A DNA stretch of 64,000 bases, from the NCBI RefSeq assembly GCF_000813845.1, contig NZ_JWTB01000027.1, forward strand, positions 1-64,000, in the 5' to 3' direction. Under the pieces are notes generated by a model. That model searched no databases. It was not told the DNA's origin and was given only the letters and a program-made list of their open reading frames with translations. The position numbers were made by a program, and so were the translations under genes. Shown in pieces: positions 8,801 to 16,125 of this stretch. The number at the start of each line of letters is the position of its first letter. Within the stretch, counting starts at the first letter, position 1. Source of the DNA: Pseudarthrobacter phenanthrenivorans. GTDB lineage: Bacteria; Actinomycetota; Actinomycetes; Actinomycetales; Micrococcaceae.

Positions 8801-10096
8801 TTACTGTCCCCAGGCGGCGTCCATGGCCTGAAGGACCTGGTCCACCGTCTTCTGGCCGGTGATCAGCCCCTGCACGCCGGACGCGAGGGCGTCGTAGACC
8901 GCCGAGTTGGGCCACTGGGTGTTCGGCAGCGGACCGTACTTTCCACCCTTGATGAGGTCGGCGACATTCTTGTAGGCTCCGCTGCTGAAGTCGTAGCTGT
9001 CCAGGCCGCTGACCGGCAGGGCGCCGTCGATTTCTGCGAAGGCCTTGGTCTGTTCAGGCTCGGCTGCCCAGTCGAGGAAGGCCCTGGCGGCGTCCTTGTT
9101 CTTGGAAGCAGCGTTGATCGAGAACGCGTAGTTGGCGCTTGCGTAGGTGAAGGGCTTGTCGTCCTTCGCCGCAGGCAGTGCGCGGACATCGAAGTCCGAG
9201 CCGGCTGCCGCCGACTTCAGCTGCTTCCAGCTGGGAGCGGGAATGAAGCCGGCAAGCGAAGTTCCGGTGGCCAGGCCCTGGGTGATGGCGTCAAAGCCTG
9301 CACCCGCGACGCCCTGCTGGAAGCAGCCGGCGTCATTGAGTTTGGTGACGGCTTCGAGGGCCGACTTCCAGCCGTCAGAGCCGGCGAAAGTGGTCTGGTT
9401 GGCTGCCCGCTTTTCGTTCCACTTCGGGTCCTCGGCGTACACCCGGGATCCCGCCAGCGACATTGCCATCAGGCCAGTGTTGGGGGCGGCCGACCCGGCA
9501 ACGGCGAAGAAGGACTTGCCGTTGGATTGCAGGGTCTTGCACTGCTGTTCCAGCGAGGCGAAGTCCGACGGGAAGTCGGCAACGCCCGAAGCCTTCGCGG
9601 CCGTCTCGTTCGCAACCAGGCCAACAACGGTGATTTCCGCGGCCTGGCCGTAGACTTTGTCATCCTTGCCAAAAAGGGTGGCGCTTCCTTCGGGAACCAG
9701 CTTCTTGGCGGCGTCGTCCAGCGGCTCGAGGAAGCCGGCCTCAGCGAGGGGCAGGATGCTGCGTCCCTGGCCGGAACCGGGGGTGGTGACCACGATGTCC
9801 GAGGCGTTCCCGGCCTGGAGCTGGGTCCGCAGGGTCTGGTCATACGAGTCGTTCGGCTGCGGGTTGAACGTGATCTTCACGTCCGGGTGCGACTTCATGT
9901 AGTCCTCTGCCAACACCTGGAAGGGGCTCTCGATGGTGTTGGATGTCGCGAACGACAGGGAAAACTCCTTGGACCCACCCGCAGATGAGTTGCTGCCGGC
10001 AGAGCTTGAGCAGCCGGTGAGAGCGAGGGCCGCGATGGTGGGGACGGCGAGGACGCCGATAACCTTCAAACCCGCGGAGCGGCGGTGCTGTGTCAT
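8801..10096 (-). CDS. Extracellular sugar-binding lipoprotein of C-glycoside ABC transporter
   Basis: 431 residues from ATG 10096. An upstream in-frame start would add 31 residues that look like leader DNA, and AAAGG precedes 10096 at proper distance. The signal peptide ends in lipobox LALTGC, so the mature protein is a membrane-anchored lipoprotein followed by a Ser/Gly linker. The rest is a type-1 solute-binding fold (SYDQTLRTQLQAGNASDIV near the N-terminus, ANYAFSINAASKNKDAARAFLDWA late). It heads the operon, divergent from the LysR gene, and defines uptake specificity, probably for aryl glycosides. Confidence 0.9.
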   Translation of the reverse strand: MTQHRRSAGLKVIGVLAVPTIAALALTGCSSSAGSNSSAGGSKEFSLSFATSNTIESPFQVLAEDYMKSHPDVKITFNPQPNDSYDQTLRTQLQAGNASDIVVTTPGSGQGRSILPLAEAGFLEPLDDAAKKLVPEGSATLFGKDDKVYGQAAEITVVGLVANETAAKASGVADFPSDFASLEQQCKTLQSNGKSFFAVAGSAAPNTGLMAMSLAGSRVYAEDPKWNEKRAANQTTFAGSDGWKSALEAVTKLNDAGCFQQGVAGAGFDAITQGLATGTSLAGFIPAPSWKQLKSAAAGSDFDVRALPAAKDDKPFTYASANYAFSINAASKNKDAARAFLDWAAEPEQTKAFAEIDGALPVSGLDSYDFSSGAYKNVADLIKGGKYGPLPNTQWPNSAVYDALASGVQGLITGQKTVDQVLQAMDAAWGQ

Positions 10097-10333
10097 GTTC
10101 AGCCTTTCAGACTTCGTTGTCGAAGAACATCCGGGAGCGGTGACCCCGGTCACCCTCAAGTATGAGGGAGATGTGCAGGAAAAGCACATAAGTCTTTGCT
10201 ATGACAGACATAAGTCTGGCCGTGGTGCACAAATCCACCCGGTTTGCATAGTGGTAGATGATGCAAAGCCCGCTTCATATCGGCGACGCTGATAAGCTCG
10301 GGTGACGTATTTCACGAGTGGAAGACCTGTTCC
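10097..10333. promoter_or_regulatory. Divergent control region, C-glycoside operon / LysR gene
   Basis: 237 bases between the lipoprotein start and the LysR GTG. It holds a perfect dyad TTTGCAT-N11-ATGCAAA (10243-10267) that fits the T-N11-A core of LysR-type sites. It also holds two copies of ACATAAGTCT 22 bases apart (10186-10195, 10208-10217), i.e. about two helical turns. Nearer the lipoprotein start are stacked dyads: CTTCG-4-CGAAG (10112-10125), GGTGACC-2-GGTCACC (10139-10154) and CCCTCA-4-TGAGGG (10153-10168). These could be operator or 5'-leader structure. No convincing -35/-10 pair was assigned. Confidence 0.6.
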
Positions 10334-11278
10334 GTGACGAACTATTCCCAGCTGTCCCGGCTTGACCTCAACCTGCTGATTTCGCTCGATGCACTCATCA
10401 CGGAGCGCAGCGTGACCCGCGCGGCCGAGCGGCTGCACCTGAGCCAGCCGGCGCTGAGCGCTTCCCTGGGGCGGCTGCGGTCCCACTTCGGGGACCCCAT
10501 CCTGGCGCGGAGGGGCAATGCCTATGAGCTCACCCCCTTCGCGCTGCGTCTTGCCGAGCACACCACCACTGCCTTGGAGGCGGCCCGCCGTGTCTTTGAG
10601 AGCCAGGCGACCTGGGAGCCGGCTGAGTCCGAGCGGGAGTTCCTCATCTATGGTTCGGACTACGGTTTCAGCACCATCGGCCGGGCTGTCTCGGAGCTTG
10701 CGGCCGAGCGTGCCCCGGGGGTGCGATTCCGGTTCATGCTCCATAACCCCCTGGTGGTGGAGGATGCCGCCAACCGGCTTCGTTCCGTGGACGGCATGGT
10801 GATCCCGCATGGCTTCCTCAACGGGCTGCCGTACCAGGACCTCTGGCGCGACGGGTGGGTTGCCGTTGTCTCCTCATCCAACGACGCCGTGGGCACACAG
10901 ATCACGATGGACAATATTGCCGAGCTCCCGTGGGTCATGACTTACCAGTCCCGGTCCGCCTTCACCTCGGCGCAGCGCCAGATCCAGCAGCTGGGGATTG
11001 AGCCGCGGGTGGATGTGGTGGTGGAAAGTTTCCTGTCGCTCCCCCATTTCGTGGCCGGTACCCAGCGGATAGGACTGATCCAGTCCGCCCTTGCCCCGTT
11101 TGCGCTGCAGCTCGACGGTGTGCGGATCCTGCCGCTGCCCTTTGACGCCACACCGCTGGTCAACGCCCTGTGGTGGCATCCTGTGCACGACCGGGACTCC
11201 GAACACGAGTGGATGCGCGGCCTGTTCAAGGAGGCTGCGGACGTGGTGGCAGCTTCGGCTGCCAAGGGGGCGAATTAG
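10334..11278 (+). CDS. LysR-family transcriptional regulator, NodD-like
   Basis: 314 residues. The winged HTH spans ~10-70: LDLNLLISLDALITERSVTRAAERLHLSQPALSASLGRLR resembles NodD/LinR-type LysR proteins, which respond to flavonoids or other aromatics. The rest is a periplasmic-binding-like effector domain. Start is GTG 10334. It is divergent from the C-glycoside operon, and its own upstream region holds a textbook T-N11-A dyad. The likely inducer is the aglycone or the C-glycoside itself (inferred). A hairpin at 11314-11343 closes the gene. Confidence 0.9.
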   Translation: MTNYSQLSRLDLNLLISLDALITERSVTRAAERLHLSQPALSASLGRLRSHFGDPILARRGNAYELTPFALRLAEHTTTALEAARRVFESQATWEPAESEREFLIYGSDYGFSTIGRAVSELAAERAPGVRFRFMLHNPLVVEDAANRLRSVDGMVIPHGFLNGLPYQDLWRDGWVAVVSSSNDAVGTQITMDNIAELPWVMTYQSRSAFTSAQRQIQQLGIEPRVDVVVESFLSLPHFVAGTQRIGLIQSALAPFALQLDGVRILPLPFDATPLVNALWWHPVHDRDSEHEWMRGLFKEAADVVAASAAKGAN

Positions 11279-11313
11279 GCACACCGGCCGGGACACAGGA
11301 GCTTAAAAGACCG

Positions 11314-11343
11314 TGGGCCCGGCCTTATCCCCGGCCGGGCCCA
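11314..11343. terminator. Bidirectional hairpin between convergent LysR and fused deglycosidase genes
   Basis: Perfect 11-bp arms TGGGCCCGGCC (11314-11324) and its complement (11333-11343) with an 8-base loop. It lies between the stops of two convergent genes at 11278 and 11361. A short A-run (11304-11308) precedes it, giving a U tract on the minus transcript only. Confidence 0.7.
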
Positions 11344-11360
11344 TCAGCTACGAATGCCGC

Positions 11361-12842
11361 CTAGGCGGACGCCGGCACGGACCGCATGCTCTTCCGGATG
11401 AGGTCGTGCTGCTTCCGCACCAGCAGGAGCGGGTCCACCTCGCCGAGTTCGGCGAAGGCGTGCCCCTCCCATTCACTGGACCAGTACCCGCGGTAGCCGC
11501 CGTCGTCGACAAAGACGCGGACCAGCTCCGGGTAGTCAATCGCCGGCTCATTGCCGTCGTCGTCGATGTCGTAGAACTTCGCATGGACGTGCATAATCTG
11601 CGGCATGATGTCGGCCCACTCCGCGGGCCGGACGTGGCCGTGCATGTTGAAGGCCAGGTGAGCGAAGGAGCCGAGACGGCCGGGGTCGAAGTCCCGGCTG
11701 CGCAGGTATCCGATGAATTCCTCCTGGCGTTCACGCATGGGGGCATCGGTGGCCCAAATGGCCTGCAGCTTCTTGATGGCTTCATCGTCAAGGCCTGCAC
11801 GGCGGACGGCCCGCAGCAGCGTTGGCGACATGCTGTGCATGGTGGAGGAGAAATCGGCCACGAACCCCAGCAAGGGTGAATCGAGCTCCGCGTATACGTC
11901 CCGGACCTTCATGATCTCCGGGGAGTTCGGCCCCAGGGGCGCGTGGATTTCGTAGGCCAGCTTCAGTTCCAGCTGTTCCGCGAGCGGCAGGAGCCGGCGG
12001 AGCAGCTGCGGCTTCGCACTCTGGATGCGCACCAGCGGGAAGCCAAGCGTCTTGGCGCCTTGGAACAAGGTCCTGGTGAACTCGAATTCCTCGTCCGGGG
12101 TCATGTCGCGGTCACGGCGCCGGCCCATGTCAAGGTTGGCCCCGAAGGAGCTGGCATCGAAGCCATACTTGTCGAAGGCAGCCTTCCAGGTGCGCACGAA
12201 CCCGTCGTCCACCACGGGATACGTGGGCAGCACCTGCGAGGCGACGATTTCGATGCCGGGGCCGATGCCCAGGTCCGCGACACGCTTGAGCAGGCCGTCG
12301 AAGTCGTACCAGCCGGCACGGAATTCGGCGCTTGCTGAGTAGAGGGTCAGCCCCAGCTTAAAGGGGTCTTCCGCGGTACGCTGCGGGGCAGGCGCAGTTA
12401 CCGCTGCCGGCTCCGGTGCCGGCGCGTTCCGGTCCATCACCGTGAGCTCCAGGGACTGGCGCACGAAGTTGGGGACATACATGCCCGGCCCGCCCTCCTC
12501 ACCGGGCGCAATCTGCATGTATGGCAGCCTCAGCTCTCCGCTGATCGCAACAGCGTGCACCTCGCCCAGAACCACAGGCGTATCGCGCCTGGCAATCAGA
12601 TGGGGGTGCTGCTGGAGGTACCACAGGGTTTCGCTCTGGGCGGGCAGGTCAGCCAGCGCGTACCGCGTTCCGTCCAGTTCAAGGCTCAGGTCCTCCTGCG
12701 GAACCTCCTGTCCATCCACGGAGAGGGTCAGCTTGGATACCGAGGAGAGCCACAGGCTCCGGTACCACGGGATGGTCAGGGACAGCGCGAGACCGTCCGG
12801 GTGCGTGCGCAGGCTTGCATCATCAATAAGTCCGTTGGGCAT
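11361..12842 (-). CDS. Fused beta-alpha C-glycoside deglycosidase (single chain, 493 aa)
   Basis: One chain holds a DUF6379-type beta domain (~1-135; IPWYRSLWLS at 24-33, LRLPYMQIAP at 105-114) and a full alpha TIM barrel (~160-493). A Pro/Ala-rich linker joins them (~138-160, PAPEPAAVTAPAPQ). Barrel metal ligands are intact: E298, D330, H420, E457. Both halves most resemble the split beta-1/alpha-1 pair at 417-815 and 1603-2628. Described enzymes of this class are two-subunit, so a covalent pair is unusual. ATG 12842 has GAAGAG upstream and is preferred to TTG 12857, which has no ribosome site. It is the second gene of a two-gene unit ending at the 11314 hairpin. Confidence 0.88.
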   Translation of the reverse strand: MPNGLIDDASLRTHPDGLALSLTIPWYRSLWLSSVSKLTLSVDGQEVPQEDLSLELDGTRYALADLPAQSETLWYLQQHPHLIARRDTPVVLGEVHAVAISGELRLPYMQIAPGEEGGPGMYVPNFVRQSLELTVMDRNAPAPEPAAVTAPAPQRTAEDPFKLGLTLYSASAEFRAGWYDFDGLLKRVADLGIGPGIEIVASQVLPTYPVVDDGFVRTWKAAFDKYGFDASSFGANLDMGRRRDRDMTPDEEFEFTRTLFQGAKTLGFPLVRIQSAKPQLLRRLLPLAEQLELKLAYEIHAPLGPNSPEIMKVRDVYAELDSPLLGFVADFSSTMHSMSPTLLRAVRRAGLDDEAIKKLQAIWATDAPMRERQEEFIGYLRSRDFDPGRLGSFAHLAFNMHGHVRPAEWADIMPQIMHVHAKFYDIDDDGNEPAIDYPELVRVFVDDGGYRGYWSSEWEGHAFAELGEVDPLLLVRKQHDLIRKSMRSVPASA

Positions 12843-12874
12843 GGTGTCACTCTTCAATGTTGGCGCGGCGGTGG

Positions 12875-14170
12875 TCAGTCGAGTTGTCCGGCGATGCGGC
12901 GGATCAGCGCGTGCTGGCGGCGGACCTGTTCGATCGCCCGCCAGGGGGTCCGTTCACCTTCGTACTCGCTGGAGAGGTAGCCCGTGTATCCGGCGTCCTT
13001 GAGGGCTTTCAGGACCGGGAGCCATGGAATCTGCTGGTCCTCGAGCTGTTCGTTGATGTCGTGGAACTTGGCCTGGATGAAGACCACGTACTGGGCAATT
13101 TGGGCGAAGTCCGCGGGGTCGACGCCAATGCCGTCCAGGAAGGCCGGGCGGGTTTCGCGGGTCTCGCCGTGCCGCAGCGGGATGGGGCGGTCCTGGAAGA
13201 TTCCGGTGTCGATGAGGAGGCCGAAGTTCTTGGTGCCGGTCCGCTCGATGAGGGCGATGTAATCGTCCACCACCGGGTGCTTGATGGGGGTCGGCGAGTG
13301 GATTTCGGGGCAGATGATGACGCCCAGTTCATGCGCCAGGTCCAGCGAACGCTCCACCGATTCGGTCCAGATGGGGTCCGGAACCAGGTCGCTGGAGACC
13401 ACGCCGATCTTGGGCCGGACAAAGCTGAACCCGAGGCGGTGGGCAAGCCTCAGGTCCCGCTGCAGCGCCGCGGCGCCTTCGGTGACCGTCATGGACCGGC
13501 CGGGGTGCAGCCGGGTATCAATCCAGGAGCCATAGTTGGTGGGCTCCAGGGAGTACTTCTCCAGGAGCGCGAACCAGTTGTCGGTCCAGGCGGTGGAGGG
13601 CTCGGGATAGTGCGGCACGTGCGCCTCACCGAGGATCTCGACGCCGGTGGCCCCGACGTCGGCGACGGAGGCCAGGGCAGTCTCGAGGTCCATCACGGTG
13701 CCGAAGTCGTCCATGTAGCTGTAGAGGGACACGCCGTAGCGGAAGGTGCCCTCGCCGCCCTCGGGGGCGAGGGTGACCGCGCGGCTGACGCGGTAGGTGG
13801 AGGGCTGGTGCTCCAGCGGAATGTAGGACATCCGGAGCCGGAGCTCAATGCTGAGCTCGTGGACTCCCTGCGGAAGGCCGCCGTCGAACGGAACCGTGAC
13901 CAGGGCCGCCTCCTCCAGGGGCCAGCGGACGCCGTCGCTGTTCCAGAGTTCCTGCAGCGAGTACTGCCTGCCGCCGAAGGTCCAGCGGGGAACGTCGGCC
14001 GGCACGTTCACGAGGTTCCCCACGCGCACGGCGACGCCGTCGATCAGGGAGGCTGCCATTCCCCGGTAGGAAGGCATCCGGAGCCGGAACTGGAAGCCCG
14101 TGATTCTGCCGCCCTCACGCACGTTGCGGAAGCCGGATGACTGGATGAGGTCTCTTTCGAGAAGCATCAT
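12875..14170 (-). CDS. Fused beta-alpha C-glycoside deglycosidase-like protein, divergent subtype (431 aa)
   Basis: Second single-chain fusion. A beta-like domain covers ~20-133 (RLRMPSYRGMAAS at 29-41, LRMSYIPLEHQP at 112-123) and a TIM barrel ~143-431. The linker is only ~10 residues. The barrel has E289 (CPEIHSP), D321 (LLIDTG) and E402 (SSEYEG), but the usual HVHAKF histidine is glutamine (FIQAKF, Q366), with H370 close by. It has no close split relative in the window. The enzyme may use other substrates or another metal geometry, or may catalyse an isomerisation rather than C-C cleavage. It is 32 bases upstream of the other fusion, same operon. Confidence 0.8.
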   Translation of the reverse strand: MMLLERDLIQSSGFRNVREGGRITGFQFRLRMPSYRGMAASLIDGVAVRVGNLVNVPADVPRWTFGGRQYSLQELWNSDGVRWPLEEAALVTVPFDGGLPQGVHELSIELRLRMSYIPLEHQPSTYRVSRAVTLAPEGGEGTFRYGVSLYSYMDDFGTVMDLETALASVADVGATGVEILGEAHVPHYPEPSTAWTDNWFALLEKYSLEPTNYGSWIDTRLHPGRSMTVTEGAAALQRDLRLAHRLGFSFVRPKIGVVSSDLVPDPIWTESVERSLDLAHELGVIICPEIHSPTPIKHPVVDDYIALIERTGTKNFGLLIDTGIFQDRPIPLRHGETRETRPAFLDGIGVDPADFAQIAQYVVFIQAKFHDINEQLEDQQIPWLPVLKALKDAGYTGYLSSEYEGERTPWRAIEQVRRQHALIRRIAGQLD

Positions 14171-14200
14171 TGCTCACTCTCTCTAGGTGCAGAACCAGCG

Positions 14201-14216
14201 TAACATCGTTATGTTA
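14201..14216. promoter_or_regulatory. Dyad TAACAT-4-ATGTTA between fused deglycosidase operon and thuA-like gene
   Basis: Perfect 6-4-6 inverted repeat in a comparatively AT-rich 104-base divergent intergenic region (14171-14274). It lies 31 bases before the fusion operon's start codon and 58 before the ThuA-like start. Such dyads are typical operators of dimeric regulators; the cognate regulator is not identifiable. Confidence 0.5.
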
Positions 14217-14274
14217 GATTCCAGCAAAAGTTTGTAGACTTTCTTCCAAACTACCGAAGCGAGGCAATGGTGCC

Positions 14275-15144
14275 ATGACCGACATCCTGAACGCCCTCAT
14301 CCTCTCCGGGCATATGACCCGGGAACACGACAACGAATTCCGCAGCTTCCGCCAGCACAACCAGTGGCTGACGTCAGTACTGGAAGACACCGGCCGGTTC
14401 CGGGTGCGCGTGGTGGAGGATCCGCGCGGCCTCGGGGCGAGCGTGATCGACAAATACGACGTTGTGATTGTGGTGTTCGAAGGCCGCGACGGCTACCACG
14501 AGAAGGCGGTGGGCTTCGGTGCTGAAACCGACGCCGCCCTGCTGAAATTTGTCCGCGAAGACGGCAAGGGCATGGTCTGGTTCCACGGCTCTGCCGTGCA
14601 GGAGGACGACTGGGGATATCCCGAGGAGTACAACACCATGCGGGGCGCGAAGCTCAGCGTTCCCACCGGCCTGCGCCCCCGCCCCTGGGGTGAGGCGCTG
14701 CTCCAGACGGCCGAACCACGCCATCCCATCACCGAGGGCATCAGCAACACCTGGACGGTAACGGGCGATGACATCCTCACCGGGGTGGAGCTGCACGAAG
14801 GAGCGGAGGTGCTTCTCTCAGTGTTTGATGATCTGGAATCGTACGAGCAAGCACCCATGTGGCCGATGTCCCACTATCCGGTGGCCATCCCGCCGGAAGG
14901 ACCCAGCGGCCTTCCCGGCATCAACACCCTGCAACCGCTGGCCTGGATCAACAACTACGGCAACGGCCGCAGCTTCACCATCACCATCGGGCACGACATC
15001 GACACCTTCCGGCGGATTGAATTCATCCGAATGTTCCCCCGCGGCGTCGAATGGGCGGCCACGGGCAAGGTCACGCTCGAAGGGCCGGACCGCAGGGGTG
15101 AGCGCCGCTTCCTTCCCTGGCCCTATTACAACCAGGAGGGGTAG
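14275..15144 (+). CDS. ThuA-like domain protein
   Basis: 289 residues of the ThuA (trehalose-utilisation, class-I amidotransferase-like fold) family. Visible are ALILSGHMTREHDNEFR at the N-terminus, the GKGMVWFHGSAVQEDDW segment (~97-113), HPITEGISNTW (~147-157) and ITIGHDIDTFRR (~239-250). ThuA-like genes often accompany Gfo/Idh dehydrogenases in keto-sugar pathways, which fits the 3-keto sugar expected from C-glycoside cleavage. It is divergent from the fused deglycosidase operon and shares its control region. Exact reaction not established. Confidence 0.85.
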   Translation: MTDILNALILSGHMTREHDNEFRSFRQHNQWLTSVLEDTGRFRVRVVEDPRGLGASVIDKYDVVIVVFEGRDGYHEKAVGFGAETDAALLKFVREDGKGMVWFHGSAVQEDDWGYPEEYNTMRGAKLSVPTGLRPRPWGEALLQTAEPRHPITEGISNTWTVTGDDILTGVELHEGAEVLLSVFDDLESYEQAPMWPMSHYPVAIPPEGPSGLPGINTLQPLAWINNYGNGRSFTITIGHDIDTFRRIEFIRMFPRGVEWAATGKVTLEGPDRRGERRFLPWPYYNQEG

Positions 15145-15147
15145 CGG

Positions 15148-16089
15148 CTACCCGCCCAGCGCGTTCAGCTCGGCCCGCGTGGGCGGGTTGGCCCCTGGGC
15201 GGGAGACCGTGACGGCAGCAGCCTTGGCGGCGTGGGCCAGCAGTTCGGCGAGGCCTTCGGCAGGAAGTTCGCGCAGTTCCTGGCGGTTCTGGGCGCCGTC
15301 CAGTTCCCTGTCCACGAGGCCGGAGAGCAGCGCCGCCATGAAGGAGTCGCCCGCCCCGACGGTATCCGCCACCTCAACCCGGGGCGCGGCAACCTTGGCT
15401 TCGCCGGTCCGGCAGACGCCCCACGGCCCGTCCGCGCCGCGGGTGACCACCACCAGGGCGGGCCCTTCCTCGCCGCCCAGGGCGAGCCAGTCGCGTGCCG
15501 AGTCCAGGACGTCCTGCCCGGGGTACAGCCAGGCCAGGTCCTCGTCGGAGGCCTTCACCACGTCGGAGAGCGTGACGAATTTTTCCGCCTGCCGGCGCGC
15601 GAAGTCCACATCCGTGACGATGCTCGGCCGGCAGTTCGGGTCGAAGCTGATGGTGGCGGACGGGTGGGCGTATTCGACGGCGGCCAGCACCTCGGTGGCA
15701 CCCGGCATCAGCATGGTCGCGATGGAGCCGGTGTGCAGTAGGGTGGTGCCCTGCAGCATGAAGCCGAGCCGGTCGGCGATGCCGGGCAGCTCCCAGGTGA
15801 GGTCGAACGTATAGGTGGCGGCGCCGTCGTCGTCAATCAGTGCGGTGGCCACGCTGGTGGGCAGGTCGTCCGGCGGAACCGGCAGCATCACTGAACTGGA
15901 GCGCAGGTGGGCCGCCACCGAGTCACCGTAGGCGTCACGGCCGTAGCGGCCGATGAACTGCACCGGGTGGTCCAGCCGGGCCAGGCCCACGGCAACGTTG
16001 AGCGGGCTGCCGCCCACGTGGGCCTCAATGCCGGAGGCACGCTGGACAACGTCAACAAGGCCTTCGCCGATAACTGTGAGCATGGACAT
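15148..16089 (-). CDS. PfkB-family carbohydrate kinase (fructokinase-like)
   Basis: 313 residues. PfkB signature 1 region GGSPLNVAVGLARLDHPVQFIGRYG lies near 26-50, and signature 2 DTVGAGDSFMAALLSG near 244-259 contains the catalytic Asp. The sequence is typical of fructokinases and related hexose kinases. Convergent with the ThuA-like gene (3 bases apart) and followed upstream by a hydrolase gene. It could phosphorylate the hexose released by C-glycoside or fructan breakdown; the choice is open. Confidence 0.88.
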   Translation of the reverse strand: MSMLTVIGEGLVDVVQRASGIEAHVGGSPLNVAVGLARLDHPVQFIGRYGRDAYGDSVAAHLRSSSVMLPVPPDDLPTSVATALIDDDGAATYTFDLTWELPGIADRLGFMLQGTTLLHTGSIATMLMPGATEVLAAVEYAHPSATISFDPNCRPSIVTDVDFARRQAEKFVTLSDVVKASDEDLAWLYPGQDVLDSARDWLALGGEEGPALVVVTRGADGPWGVCRTGEAKVAAPRVEVADTVGAGDSFMAALLSGLVDRELDGAQNRQELRELPAEGLAELLAHAAKAAAVTVSRPGANPPTRAELNALGG

Positions 16090-16125
16090 ACTCTGCCAGA
16101 AACGGGGCGCGCTCAGCAGTTCATG

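Noticed and set aside
8801..10189. 31-residue N-terminal extension of the binding lipoprotein
   Set aside because: It would place sequence before the signal peptide and overlaps the leader dyads; ATG 10096 has a ribosome site and gives a proper lipoprotein signal.
10199..10810. 203-residue minus-strand frame over the LysR start
   Set aside because: Antisense to the LysR HTH and spans the control region; no motif.
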